From Rhodoferax sp. (GTDB taxonomy: Bacteria; Pseudomonadota; Gammaproteobacteria; Burkholderiales; Burkholderiaceae_C), in contig NZ_JAQTWM010000015.1 of NCBI RefSeq assembly GCF_028689305.1, positions 1 to 47,606 of the forward strand: a DNA stretch of 47,606 nucleotides, written 5' to 3'. Under the pieces are notes generated by a model, which was not told the origin of the DNA, ran no database searches, and was given only the letters and a program-made list of their open reading frames with translations. Below are positions 17,118 to 26,124 of this stretch, in pieces (the first letter of the stretch is position 1; every line of letters begins with the position of its first letter). Position numbers and translations under genes: made by a program.

Positions 17118-18419
17118 ATGCTGCTCAATTCAGATACCCAGCTCAATCAACACAGTTATTACGAAGCCAGTGTGCAGCGTCCGCCCCTGCAGCCGGCCTT
17201 GCAGGAAGACCTGTCGGTGGACGTGGTGGTGGTCGGTGCCGGTTATGCCGGCCTGTCGGCGGCGATTGAACTGGCACGCCGGGGCTACCAGGTGGTGCTG
17301 CTGGAGGCCGACCGGGTCTGCAGTGGTGCTTCCGGGCGCAACGGTGGTCAGGCGATTGTGGGTTATGCCAGCGGGCAGGCGCCGTTTGAACAGCAACTGG
17401 GGCCGAAGCAGGCCCGGCTGGCCTGGGACCTATCGGTGCAGGCCGTGCAACTGATTGATGAACGGGTGCGCGAATTCCAGATCGACTGTGATCTGGTCAA
17501 AGGGTATCTGTACGTGGCCGACTCGGCGCGCAAGGCCCGCGCACTGGAAGCGGACATGGCCACCATGACGCGTGACTATGGTCTGGTCACCGAACTGGCG
17601 ACCGGGGCCGACGTCCAGCGTCATATTCAAAGCCCACGTTATTGCGCCAGCGCGTTTGAGTCCATTTCCGGGCATCTGCATCCGCTCAAATATGGCTTGG
17701 GGCTGGCCCAGGCCGCGCAGCAACTGGGGGTGCGGATTTTCGAGCAAAGTGCGGTGCTGCGGCTGGACCGTGGCGCGCGCCTGATGGCCCACACGGCCCA
17801 CGGCAGCGTGAGCGCCCGTTTTGGTGTGCTGGCGGGCAACTGTACCCTGCCCGAATATGGCGCCCAGGTGGCGCCGGAGCTGCAGGCGCGGATCATGCCG
17901 GTGGGTACCTACATCATTGGCACGGCGCCGCTGGATGCCGCACTGTGCCAGCGCCTGTTGCCCAGCAACGCTGCGGTGTGTGACAACAATTTCATCCTGG
18001 ACTACTTTCGCTTCAGTGCCGACCATCGCATGCTGTTTGGCGGGCGGGTGAGTTATTCCACACGCACGCCAGCCAAGCTCAAGGAGCTGATGGCGCAGCG
18101 TCTGGGCCAGGTTTTCCCGCCACTGCAAGGTGCGCCCATCGATTTTGTGTGGGGTGGGTTTGTTGACATCAGCATGAACCGCGCCCCCGACTTTGGCCGG
18201 CTCGGCGACAACCTCTATTACCTGCAGGGGTTCAGCGGCCATGGTGTGGCGCTCACCGGTCTGGCCGGGCAGCTGGTGGCCCAGGCCGTGGCCGGGCAGG
18301 CCGAGCGTTTTGATGTGTTCGCCCAATTGCGGCACCACCCGTTTCCGGGCGGGCCACTGCTGCGCACACCCAGTCTGGTGCTGGGTATGCTCTATCACCG
18401 GTTGCTGGATCGGTTGTGA
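17118..18419 (+). CDS. puuB: FAD-dependent oxidoreductase, gamma-glutamylputrescine oxidase-like
   Basis: 433 residues of the DAO/PuuB family. The dinucleotide-binding motif GAGYAG is at 40-45 after a hydrophobic strand, with an acidic residue ending the second strand (VLLEAD) and the family segment SGRNGGQ about 30 residues on. The C-terminal FAD contact FSGHGVALTG is intact. PuuB oxidises gamma-glutamylputrescine to the aldehyde with H2O2 release. It probably shares a transcript with the agmatinase gene. Other amine or amino-acid oxidases of the DAO family are possible. Confidence 0.83.
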   Translation: MLLNSDTQLNQHSYYEASVQRPPLQPALQEDLSVDVVVVGAGYAGLSAAIELARRGYQVVLLEADRVCSGASGRNGGQAIVGYASGQAPFEQQLGPKQARLAWDLSVQAVQLIDERVREFQIDCDLVKGYLYVADSARKARALEADMATMTRDYGLVTELATGADVQRHIQSPRYCASAFESISGHLHPLKYGLGLAQAAQQLGVRIFEQSAVLRLDRGARLMAHTAHGSVSARFGVLAGNCTLPEYGAQVAPELQARIMPVGTYIIGTAPLDAALCQRLLPSNAAVCDNNFILDYFRFSADHRMLFGGRVSYSTRTPAKLKELMAQRLGQVFPPLQGAPIDFVWGGFVDISMNRAPDFGRLGDNLYYLQGFSGHGVALTGLAGQLVAQAVAGQAERFDVFAQLRHHPFPGGPLLRTPSLVLGMLYHRLLDRL

Positions 18420-18441
18420 TGGGCGTGGCCGGTCACGAACA

Positions 18442-20712
18442 TCAGCGCCGATAGAGGTCCAGATCGCGTAGTTCGTCCAGGTCCAGGGTGCGCACGGCAC
18501 CGGCGTTCACATACTCGTCCAGCATCCAGTCCCCTTGGGACTGCGATACCCCACCGGGCTGAGGTGTCTGGGACGGCGGTTTGCCATTGAGGGTGACGCG
18601 CATGAAATCGGTCCATATCGGCAGCGCCAATGTGGCGCCAAACTCGCGCCCGCCCAGAGATTGGGGTTCGTCATATCCCATCCAGGCCACGGCGGTGGTG
18701 GCACCGCAGTAGCCGGCAAACCAACCATCAATGGCATCGCTGCTGGTGCCGGTCTTGCCAGCCAGGTCCTGGCGCCCCAGCGTCTGCGAGGCACTGGCCG
18801 CTGTCCCAGTGAGGGTCACTTCGCGCAGCATGCTGTCGGTGACAAAGGCGTTGCGGCCATCCAGCACCCGTGCCGTCTCCTGCCCCGGCGGCGCTGGCTT
18901 GGCCTCAAACAACACCGCGCCGCGTGTGTCCGCCACCTTTTGGATCAGATAGGGGGTGACTTGAAAACCGCCGTTGGCAAAGACCGAATAAGCCTGCGCC
19001 ATTTGCAGCGGCGTGACTGCGCCTGTGCCCAGCGCCAGCGTGTAGTTCACGGGTTGTTTGGCGACATCAAAGCCAAAACGCGATAAAAAGTCATGGGCGT
19101 AGGGCGGCGTGATGGCGCGCAGCAGGCGTACCGCTGCGACGTTTTTCGACTGGGCCAAGGCGGTACGCAAGGTAATGGGGCCGGCGTAGACATCGTCATC
19201 GTTTTGGGGCTGCCAGGGTTGGCCACCGGTTTCTGCGCTGCTCAGGGTCAGCGGGGCGTCGTTCACCAGCGTGCCCGGAGAAAAACCTTTTTCCAGCGCG
19301 GCCGAATAGATGAACGGTTTGATGGTTGACCCGGGCTGACGCCAGGCCTGCGTCACGTGGTTGAGTTGACTGGCATTGAAATCAAAGCCCCCCACGAGGG
19401 CGCGGTAGGCACCGGTCTGATTGTTCAGCGCCACAAAAGCGGCACCCACAGCGGGCAGTTGTGAGATCTTCCAGCGGCCGTGGCCATCGTTGGTCACCCG
19501 GATCACCGAGCCTGGCCTGAGCTTGATCGCTGCCGCTGCATTGGACGCCAGCGCCGCTGCGGCCCAACGCAAGCCGTCAGCGTTCAGTTCGATCTCCTCG
19601 CCGTTGGCCAGCATCGCCCGCACCAGTTTGGGCGAGGCCGTGAGAATGACGGCAGACAAGAGCCGGTCACTGGACGGGTGTTTCTGCAAGGTGGCTTCGA
19701 TCAGCTTCTGGCGTTCAGCGGGGTGGCGCGGCAAGTTCACCTGGGCTTCGGCCCCCCGGTAGCCATGCCGTTGGTCGTAGGCCATGACATTGCGCCGCAC
19801 GGCATCATAAGCAGCCTCCTGGTCGGCCTGGACCAGGGTGGTGGTGACGACGATCCCGCGGGTATAGGTTTCTTCCTTGAACTGGGCATAAATCGCCTGC
19901 CGCACCATTTCAGCGGCATAGGGCGCATGGCTGTTGAATGCCTGGCCCTGCGTGAGCACATGCAGGTTTTCCTGCAGCGCCGATTTGTATTGCGCGTCGT
20001 TGATGTAGCCGAGTTCACGCATGCGTTTGAGCACCAGCTGCTGGCGCTTTTGCGCACGTTTGGGGTTGACCACCGGGTTGACGTTGGCGGGTGACTGAGG
20101 CAGGCCAGCCAACATGGCCATCTGCGCCAGGCTCAGTTCATTGAGTTTCTTCCCGAAATAGATCCCGGCTGCGCTGCTGAAGCCATAAGCGCGTTGCCCC
20201 AGGTAGATCTGGTTCATGTAGAGCTCAAGGATTTGGTCTTTGGTCAGCGCCCGCTCGATTTTGTAGGCCAGCATCACTTCAGTCAGCTTGCGGGAAAACA
20301 GCTTTTCCTTGGTCAGGAAAAAGTCCCGCGCCACCTGCATGGTGATGGTGGAAGCCCCCTGTTTGAGACCACCACTCAGGTCGGCCACCACCGCGCGCGC
20401 CACCCCCTTGAAGTCCACGCCGCCATGCTGGTAGAAGCGGGCGTCTTCAATCGCCAGCAGCGCTTGTTTCTGCAGCAGCGGAATGTCCTTGATCGCGACA
20501 AAGTCACGCCGCTCCTGCCCAAATTCACCAATCAGCACGTTGTCACTGGTGTAGATGCGCAAGGGAATTTTGGGCCGGTAGTCCATCAAGGCGTCAAGAC
20601 TGGGCAAGTCCAATGGCGTGGCGGCAAAGGTGACGGGCACTGCCAGTGCCCACAACATCATCAGGCGGGAAAGGAAAACGGGGAGCAACGGTTTCAAGAT
20701 CAAATGGGACAC
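18442..20712 (-). CDS. mrcA: Class A penicillin-binding protein (PBP1A-like)
   Basis: 756 residues. An N-terminal membrane anchor (about 10-31) is followed by a GT51 glycosyltransferase domain with catalytic Glu89 in AIEDARFYQHGG and the motif QGASTITMQ, then the transpeptidase domain with Ser462 in GSTIK, SKN 522-524 and KTGT 653-656. All catalytic motifs are present, so it should both polymerise and cross-link peptidoglycan. It is shorter than E. coli PBP1A (850). The start at 20712 is GTG without a clear ribosome binding site; a Met at residue 18 is an alternative. It converges on puuB with only 22 bases between stops and no terminator. Confidence 0.9.
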   Translation of the reverse strand: MSHLILKPLLPVFLSRLMMLWALAVPVTFAATPLDLPSLDALMDYRPKIPLRIYTSDNVLIGEFGQERRDFVAIKDIPLLQKQALLAIEDARFYQHGGVDFKGVARAVVADLSGGLKQGASTITMQVARDFFLTKEKLFSRKLTEVMLAYKIERALTKDQILELYMNQIYLGQRAYGFSSAAGIYFGKKLNELSLAQMAMLAGLPQSPANVNPVVNPKRAQKRQQLVLKRMRELGYINDAQYKSALQENLHVLTQGQAFNSHAPYAAEMVRQAIYAQFKEETYTRGIVVTTTLVQADQEAAYDAVRRNVMAYDQRHGYRGAEAQVNLPRHPAERQKLIEATLQKHPSSDRLLSAVILTASPKLVRAMLANGEEIELNADGLRWAAAALASNAAAAIKLRPGSVIRVTNDGHGRWKISQLPAVGAAFVALNNQTGAYRALVGGFDFNASQLNHVTQAWRQPGSTIKPFIYSAALEKGFSPGTLVNDAPLTLSSAETGGQPWQPQNDDDVYAGPITLRTALAQSKNVAAVRLLRAITPPYAHDFLSRFGFDVAKQPVNYTLALGTGAVTPLQMAQAYSVFANGGFQVTPYLIQKVADTRGAVLFEAKPAPPGQETARVLDGRNAFVTDSMLREVTLTGTAASASQTLGRQDLAGKTGTSSDAIDGWFAGYCGATTAVAWMGYDEPQSLGGREFGATLALPIWTDFMRVTLNGKPPSQTPQPGGVSQSQGDWMLDEYVNAGAVRTLDLDELRDLDLYRR

Positions 20713-20833
20713 AAGTCAGGCAAGAGCGGCGCGAGGAACCGCGACAAAGGGCAGACTTTAATGGTTGTTTGCGACCGTGCAGGTAAGTGTTTGTAAACGG
20801 CCTTGGGCCCAGGGCCTTCAGCAAGCGGCCGGC

Positions 20834-21262
20834 TCAGGCTGTCCCGTCTGGAACAAAACCCTGAAGGACCAGGGTCTTGAGCGGTTGAAAAAGTGTCTCA
20901 GGCATGGCGTTCCAGCGAAACCAGCGCCAGGTCCGGCATTTGGCCGGTTCCATGACTTGGGGTTGTGCCCCATTGGCGGTGGCTTGCACGAAGACCGTGA
21001 CGTAGTGCTTGCCCTCGGCAAGCATGAGGTCATTGGTGTACGGTGCTGCAGAGACCGTTTGAAGCAACAAACCGGTTTCTTCCAGGGTCTCTCTTCGAGC
21101 ACAATCCTCAACGGATTCGCCGAATTCCAGATGGCCGCCTGGCAACGCCCAGGTGCCGGCGCCATGTGAGCCCATGCGCTCGCCCAAAAGAACGAGTCCA
21201 TCCCTGACGATGATGACCCCCACACCAACGCGAGGGACTGCGGCGGACGGTTGGGTTGGCAT
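20834..21262 (-). CDS. Nudix hydrolase
   Basis: 142 residues with a complete Nudix box [20 protein letters not shown], then TGL (pattern GX5EX7REUXEEXGU). The N-terminal segment [18 protein letters not shown] and the WALPGG lead-in match the MutT/ADP-ribose class, including NUDT15/MutT-like dNTP sanitising enzymes. The substrate is unknown. Cytoplasmic single gene; about 290 bases without a gene follow towards mocR, holding repeat copy D and otherwise nothing recognised. Confidence 0.9.
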   Translation of the reverse strand: MPTQPSAAVPRVGVGVIIVRDGLVLLGERMGSHGAGTWALPGGHLEFGESVEDCARRETLEETGLLLQTVSAAPYTNDLMLAEGKHYVTVFVQATANGAQPQVMEPAKCRTWRWFRWNAMPETLFQPLKTLVLQGFVPDGTA

Positions 21263-21472
21263 GTCTCAGATGGTGCGGAAGGTTGGCAGATGGAAACGTT
21301 TGGCAATCTGCCGTGTTGCCAGGCGAAAAAGGCCAGGTCACCTGCGCGGCTGATCAAGCGGGGTGAATGGGATGGCATCATAACGGGATCATGCAGCGGC
21401 GGCGGGTATGGGCAAACGCCTTGCCATAGCCAGATCACGATAACGGGTCTGTGACAAGCGGATAATTTTTGT

Positions 21473-21527
21473 AAAAATGGCCTTTAGCCCGCATATTTAT
21501 TCCGCATGATGCTACATAAAATATAGC
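21473..21527 (-). repeat. Dispersed 17+20+11 element, copy D (after the mocR-type gene)
   Basis: On the minus strand: GCTATATTTTATGTAGC (21527-21511), a 20-base spacer, GGGCTAAAGGC (21490-21480), then CATTTTT. It begins 27 bases after the stop of the MocR-type gene, in the same orientation. Confidence 0.85.
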
Positions 21528-21554
21528 AAATGACCGATTCAATCTGTCAGGGTT

Positions 21555-23018
21555 TCAGGGCGCCAGTTCTTGCGCCAGCGCTTTGGCCAGGACCGGGCCA
21601 AAGTGTTCGATTTCGGCCAGCGGCGCGTAGCCGTAGCCAATGATCAGGCCTTTCATGTCGTGGCGTTTGAGGCAGTAGGCCGACAGCGGCCGCACGATCA
21701 GGCCGAGGGTGCCGATGTGTTGTGCCAGCGCCTTGTCGTTGATGGCATCGGGCAGGCGCAGGCACAGGTGCAGGCCCTGTTCGGCGCCGGTGATGTAGGC
21801 ACTGTCACTCAGGCAGGGTTGCAAGGCCGCCAGCAGGCAGTGGCGGCGCTGGGCATAACTCTGGCGGGCCTTGCGCAGGGCGCTGGCAAAGTGGCCCATG
21901 TCGATGAATTCGGCCAGCGCTGCCTGCACCGGAATCTGGCCGGGCCGGTTCAGGTCGTAGTGGGTGCGTTTGAGTGCTGACGCCAGCCCTTTGGGGACCA
22001 CCATATAACCCAGTTTGAGGCCGGGGTAGAGCACTTTGGAAAAGGAGCCGAGGTAGAGCACACGTTCTTCGGTGTCGAGTCCGGCCAGTGACGAAATCGG
22101 CGGACCGCTGAAGCGGAACTCGCTGTCGTAGTCATCCTCCAGCACCCAGGCACCATGCTGGCGCGCCAGCGACAGGATCTGGTGGCGCCGTGCCAGCGAC
22201 ATCACGGCCCCGGTGGGGTACTGGTGAGAGGGGGTGACGTAGATCAGCTGGGGTGGTGTGCTGTTGTCCCTGGGGTGCGGGGCGATGCCCTGGTCATCCA
22301 CCGGCACCGGGTGCAGGTTCAGGCCATTGGCCATGAAGGCTTTGCCCGCGCCCCAGTAGGCCGGGTCTTCCAGCCAGACGGTGTCGCCCTGATCGGCCAG
22401 CAGTTGTGAGCACAGCTCCAGCGATTCCTGGGTGCCGCTGGTGATGATGACCTGTTCCATGTCCACCGGCACACTGCGAAACACGCGCAGGTAGTCGGTG
22501 ATGGCCCGTCGCAGAGGGGCGTGGCCGCCAGCGCTGCTGTAGTCCAGCATGTCCGGGTAGGTCATGCGCCAGTGTTTGTTCTGCAGCCGTTGCCACAGGG
22601 CCACCGGGAAGGCGCTGAAGTCGGCAATACCCGGGGTGAAGGGCTGGATTTCGAGTTCGCTGGCGCAAAAGCGGCTGCTCAGGGCTTGGCCGCGATGGGA
22701 CAGGCGATCCGGCGCGCGGACCGGCTGGCGCGACTGGCGTGCCGGTGGCTGGGGCACCTTGGGGTTGACATACGTGCCGCTGCCGACGCGGCTGATCAGG
22801 TAGCCTTCCACCGTGAGCTGGTTCAGCGCCGCCACGACCGTGTTGCGTGACAGTTGCAGGTCCTGCACCAGATCGCGGCTGGAGGGCAGGCGCTCTTCGG
22901 CGACGAGTTTGCCGTCCAGGATGGCGCGGCGCAGGGCCTCGTACAGCTGCCGGTGCAGGGGCAGCCGGGTTCGTTGGTTCAGACGGTTGATTTCCGTGAG
23001 CAGAAGTTCGGACAACAT
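21555..23018 (-). CDS. MocR/PdxR-type transcriptional regulator (GntR helix-turn-helix fused to class I aminotransferase)
   Basis: 487 residues from the ATG at 23018; an in-frame GTG at 23087 would add 23 residues, and neither has a clear ribosome binding site. A winged-helix GntR domain (about 15-88, containing ERLPSSRDLVQDLQLSRNTV) is joined to an aminotransferase-like domain with the PLP lysine in LGSFSKVLYPGLKLGY and the aspartate in EDDYDSEF. Such proteins sense an amine or aldehyde through PLP. It is divergent from the glutamine-synthetase-like ligase gene (171 bases between starts), so it probably controls the putrescine locus. Confidence 0.9.
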   Translation of the reverse strand: MLSELLLTEINRLNQRTRLPLHRQLYEALRRAILDGKLVAEERLPSSRDLVQDLQLSRNTVVAALNQLTVEGYLISRVGSGTYVNPKVPQPPARQSRQPVRAPDRLSHRGQALSSRFCASELEIQPFTPGIADFSAFPVALWQRLQNKHWRMTYPDMLDYSSAGGHAPLRRAITDYLRVFRSVPVDMEQVIITSGTQESLELCSQLLADQGDTVWLEDPAYWGAGKAFMANGLNLHPVPVDDQGIAPHPRDNSTPPQLIYVTPSHQYPTGAVMSLARRHQILSLARQHGAWVLEDDYDSEFRFSGPPISSLAGLDTEERVLYLGSFSKVLYPGLKLGYMVVPKGLASALKRTHYDLNRPGQIPVQAALAEFIDMGHFASALRKARQSYAQRRHCLLAALQPCLSDSAYITGAEQGLHLCLRLPDAINDKALAQHIGTLGLIVRPLSAYCLKRHDMKGLIIGYGYAPLAEIEHFGPVLAKALAQELAP

Positions 23019-23090
23019 GTGGGGCAGCAGAGTGGTCGCGGTACAGCGCTTGTTTGGCAGGGTTGTGATCACACCAGAAAGTGGCACCTT

Positions 23091-23125
23091 TGATTTGAAT
23101 CAAATGGCTCTGATTTTGAACCAAT
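23091..23125. promoter_or_regulatory. Tandem repeat, candidate operator between mocR and the ligase gene
   Basis: TGATTTGAATCAAAT starts at 23091 and TGATTTTGAACCAAT at 23111, a direct repeat with a 20-base period (about two helical turns). The first copy is also palindromic (TTGATT / AATCAA). MocR-type regulators commonly bind direct repeats in divergent promoters, so this is the best operator candidate. It lies inside the divergent intergenic region, upstream of both starts. Confidence 0.5.
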
Positions 23126-23189
23126 TATCCCCGCACAATGCGCTGGCAAACAGCAGCTAACCAGCATTCAGCTGTTTCAGGAGCATCAA

Positions 23190-24557
23190 GTGAATGACAA
23201 AAAATCAATGAATTTCAACGATTTGGAGCAATGGCTCAATGAGCGCCACGTCACCGAGGTCGAGTGCCTGGTGCCCGACTTGACCGGTGTGGCGCGCGGC
23301 AAAATCCTGCCGCGCGGCAAGTTCACGGAGGATCGTGGCATGCGTTTGCCGCAATCAGTGGTGGCCATGGGGGTGACCGGCGAGTTTCCTGAGAGCGGGC
23401 CGTATTACGACGTGATTGACCCGACCGACCGCGACATGCAGTTGCGGCCGGACCCGTCTACGGTGCGGATCGTGCCCTGGGCCACCGACCCCACGGCGCA
23501 AGTGATTCACGACTGTTTTGACCACCAGGGCAATCTGGTGCCGTTTGCCCCGCGCACCGTGTTGCGCCGCGTTTGTGACCTGTTTGCCGCCGAAGGCCTG
23601 CAGCCCATTGTGGCGCCTGAGTTGGAGTTTTACCTGACGGCCCGCAACACGGACCCCAACACGCTGCTGCGTGCGCCGGTGGGCCGCAGTGGCCGCGCCG
23701 AGACGTCGCGCCAAGCCTACAGCATCGACGCCGTCAACGAGTTCGACCCGCTGTTTGAAGAGATTTACGACTACAGCGACAAGATGGAACTCAACGTCGA
23801 CACGCTGATTCATGAGATTGGCGCCGGGCAGATGGAGATCAATTTCTTCCATGCCGAGCCGCTGGGGTTGGCTGACGAGGTGTTTTTCTTCAAGCGCACG
23901 GTGCGTGAAGCGGCCTTGCGTCATGACATGTACGCCACTTTCATGGCCAAACCGATTGCCGGTGAGCCCGGCAGCGCCATGCACGTGCACCAGAGCATTC
24001 TGGATGTGGCCACTGGCAAGAACATCTTCAGCAACGATGACGGCACGCCGTCGGATGCCTTCATGCACTACATCGGTGGGCTGCAGCGCTACATTCCGGC
24101 GGCCATGGTGCTGGTGGCACCGTATGTGAACAGCTACCGCCGGCTGTCGCGCAACACGGCGGCACCGATCAACATCGAGTGGGGTTATGACAACCGCACC
24201 GTGGGCATCCGCTCACCGATTTCATCGCCGGCGGCCCGGCGCGTGGAAAACCGGGTGATTGGCGCCGATGCCAACCCTTATGTGGCACTGGCCATGACCT
24301 TGGCCTGCGGTTATCTGGGGCTCAAGAACAAGATCAAGCCCAAGGCCGAGATGAAGGGTGACGCTTATCTGTCGCCCTACGCCTTGCCGCGCAGCCTGGG
24401 TGATGCGCTGGAGTGGCTGCGTCGCGAGTCCGACCTGCATGAGGTGCTGGGCAAGGAATTCATCACCGTGTATTCGGAGATCAAGGAACTTGAGTTTGAT
24501 GAATTCATGAAAGTGATCTCACCCTGGGAACGTGAACATTTGCTATTACATGTATAG
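23190..24557 (+). CDS. puuA: Glutamine-synthetase-like gamma-glutamylputrescine ligase
   Basis: 455 residues. The start is GTG at 23190, with AGGAG six bases upstream. Glutamine synthetase fold: N-terminal beta-Grasp region (about 10-110), then the catalytic domain with Glu ligands in PELEFYL, the MHVHQS loop and NRTVGIRSP. The family member PuuA/SpuB ligates glutamate to putrescine using ATP. The tail EHLLLHV and the TAG stop are encoded inside repeat copy E, so the C-terminus may have been altered. First gene of the plus-strand putrescine cluster, 66 bases before the transaminase gene. Confidence 0.88.
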   Translation: MNDKKSMNFNDLEQWLNERHVTEVECLVPDLTGVARGKILPRGKFTEDRGMRLPQSVVAMGVTGEFPESGPYYDVIDPTDRDMQLRPDPSTVRIVPWATDPTAQVIHDCFDHQGNLVPFAPRTVLRRVCDLFAAEGLQPIVAPELEFYLTARNTDPNTLLRAPVGRSGRAETSRQAYSIDAVNEFDPLFEEIYDYSDKMELNVDTLIHEIGAGQMEINFFHAEPLGLADEVFFFKRTVREAALRHDMYATFMAKPIAGEPGSAMHVHQSILDVATGKNIFSNDDGTPSDAFMHYIGGLQRYIPAAMVLVAPYVNSYRRLSRNTAAPINIEWGYDNRTVGIRSPISSPAARRVENRVIGADANPYVALAMTLACGYLGLKNKIKPKAEMKGDAYLSPYALPRSLGDALEWLRRESDLHEVLGKEFITVYSEIKELEFDEFMKVISPWEREHLLLHV

Positions 24558-24596
24558 CAATATAACGTTATTTTATCTGGGCTAGAGCCCAATTTT
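24542..24596 (+). repeat. Dispersed 17+20+11 element, copy E (supplies a stop codon)
   Basis: GCTATTACATGTATAGC (24542-24558), a 20-base spacer, GGGCTAGAGCC (24579-24589), then CAATTTT. The stop codon of the preceding ligase gene (TAG 24555-24557) lies in the 3' arm of the first hairpin. TGGGC / GCCCA with a TAGA loop plus TTTT resembles a short intrinsic terminator. Confidence 0.9.
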
Positions 24597-24623
24597 GTTT
24601 GTAAAACATCGGAACGCTGACTT

Positions 24624-26033
24624 ATGAACGTTATGACCTCGGCCACTTCGCTGACCACCCAAGATATCCAGACTCTGGACAGCGCCCACTTCATCCATCC
24701 GTTCACTGACCACGGTGATCTGGCCACCCGCGGGGCGCGCATCATCACCCGCGGCGAGGGTCTGTATATCTGGGACTCCGAGGGTGAAAAGATTTTTGAC
24801 GCCATGAGTGGTCTGTGGTGTGTCAACGTGGGTTATGGTCGCAAGGCGCTGGCGGAGGCGGCGTACCAGCAGATGATGACGCTGCCGTTTTACAACAGCT
24901 TTTTCCAGACGACCAATGTGCCGGCCGTGCAGCTGGCAGCCCGTCTGGCCGCGCTGGCGCCCAAGGTGGATGGCCGCAGTTTCGAGCATGTGTTTTACTC
25001 CAGCAGCGGTAGCGAGAGCAATGACTCCAATGTGCGCATGGTGCGCCGTTACTGGGACTTGCTTGGCCAGCCGCAGCGCAAGGTCATCATCAGCCGGCAC
25101 AACGCCTATCATGGCAGCACCATGGCGGGGGCCTCACTGGGCGGCATGAGTGGCATGCACGCGCAGGGTGATTTGCCGATTCCCAACATCACGCACATTG
25201 AGCAACCGTATTTTTACGAGCTGGGCCGTGCTGGTGAAAGCGCCGAAGAGTTTGGTTTGCGTGCGGCGGGTTGGCTGGAAGAAAAAATCCTGGCAGTCGG
25301 CCCTGACAAGGTCGCGGCTTTTATCGCCGAGCCGATACAGGGGGCTGGCGGTGTCATCATTCCGCCAGCCAGCTACTGGCCTGAAATCCAGCGCATTGTG
25401 GACAAATACGGCATTTTGCTGATCAGTGATGAGGTGATTTGTGCCTTTGGCCGTCTGGGGCACTGGTTTGCTTATGAACGCTTTGGGTACAAGCCCGATC
25501 TGGTGACTTTTGCCAAGGCCGTCACCAGTGGTTATATCCCTTTGGGCGGGGTCATGGTGGGGGACCGTGTGGCCAAGGTGCTGATTGAAAAGGGCGGTGA
25601 ATTCAACCACGGCTACACCTACAGCGGCCACCCGGTGGCCTGCGCGGTGGCGCTGGCCAATCTGGACCTCATGGAGCGGGAGCAATTGCCGCAACGGGTG
25701 CGCGGCGAGATGGGCGACTACCTGGCCAAACGCTACGCCGAACTCAATGACCATCCGCTGGTGGGACAGACCGAGACCTGCGGTTTTGTCGCTGGCCTGG
25801 TACTGGTCAAGAACAAGCAGACGCGGGAGCGTTTCCCGGCCGAGGTGGATGTCGGCATGGTGTGCCGAGGCCATTGTTTCCGTCACGGGCTGATCATGCG
25901 CGCGGTGGGTGATCGCATGATCATCGCCCCGCCGTTGACCATGACCCATGCCGATATTGATGAATTGTTGCGCCTGATCCGTCAGGCGCTGGACCTGACC
26001 CTGCAGGAATTGACCCAAAAGGGACTGGTCTGA
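24624..26033 (+). CDS. spuC: Class III aminotransferase, putrescine/omega-amino acid:pyruvate type
   Basis: 469 residues of PLP fold type I, class III: GSESNDSN and HNAYHGST in the cofactor-binding region, the Asp in ISDEVICAFGRLG and the Schiff-base Lys in TFAKAVTSGYIPLGG. Closest in character to SpuC of Pseudomonas, which transfers an amino group from putrescine to pyruvate; beta-alanine or GABA transaminase activity is possible. It sits between the ligase gene and the putrescine transporter genes, matching the spu order of Pseudomonas. Confidence 0.85.
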   Translation: MNVMTSATSLTTQDIQTLDSAHFIHPFTDHGDLATRGARIITRGEGLYIWDSEGEKIFDAMSGLWCVNVGYGRKALAEAAYQQMMTLPFYNSFFQTTNVPAVQLAARLAALAPKVDGRSFEHVFYSSSGSESNDSNVRMVRRYWDLLGQPQRKVIISRHNAYHGSTMAGASLGGMSGMHAQGDLPIPNITHIEQPYFYELGRAGESAEEFGLRAAGWLEEKILAVGPDKVAAFIAEPIQGAGGVIIPPASYWPEIQRIVDKYGILLISDEVICAFGRLGHWFAYERFGYKPDLVTFAKAVTSGYIPLGGVMVGDRVAKVLIEKGGEFNHGYTYSGHPVACAVALANLDLMEREQLPQRVRGEMGDYLAKRYAELNDHPLVGQTETCGFVAGLVLVKNKQTRERFPAEVDVGMVCRGHCFRHGLIMRAVGDRMIIAPPLTMTHADIDELLRLIRQALDLTLQELTQKGLV

Positions 26034-26124
26034 AAATTTTTGCCCAGGATTTGTCTGGTCTGGTTTTTGCTAGCCTTAAACTTGTGCTCCCTTCAATTTC
26101 TTTCTCTCAAACGGAGTGTGCTTC

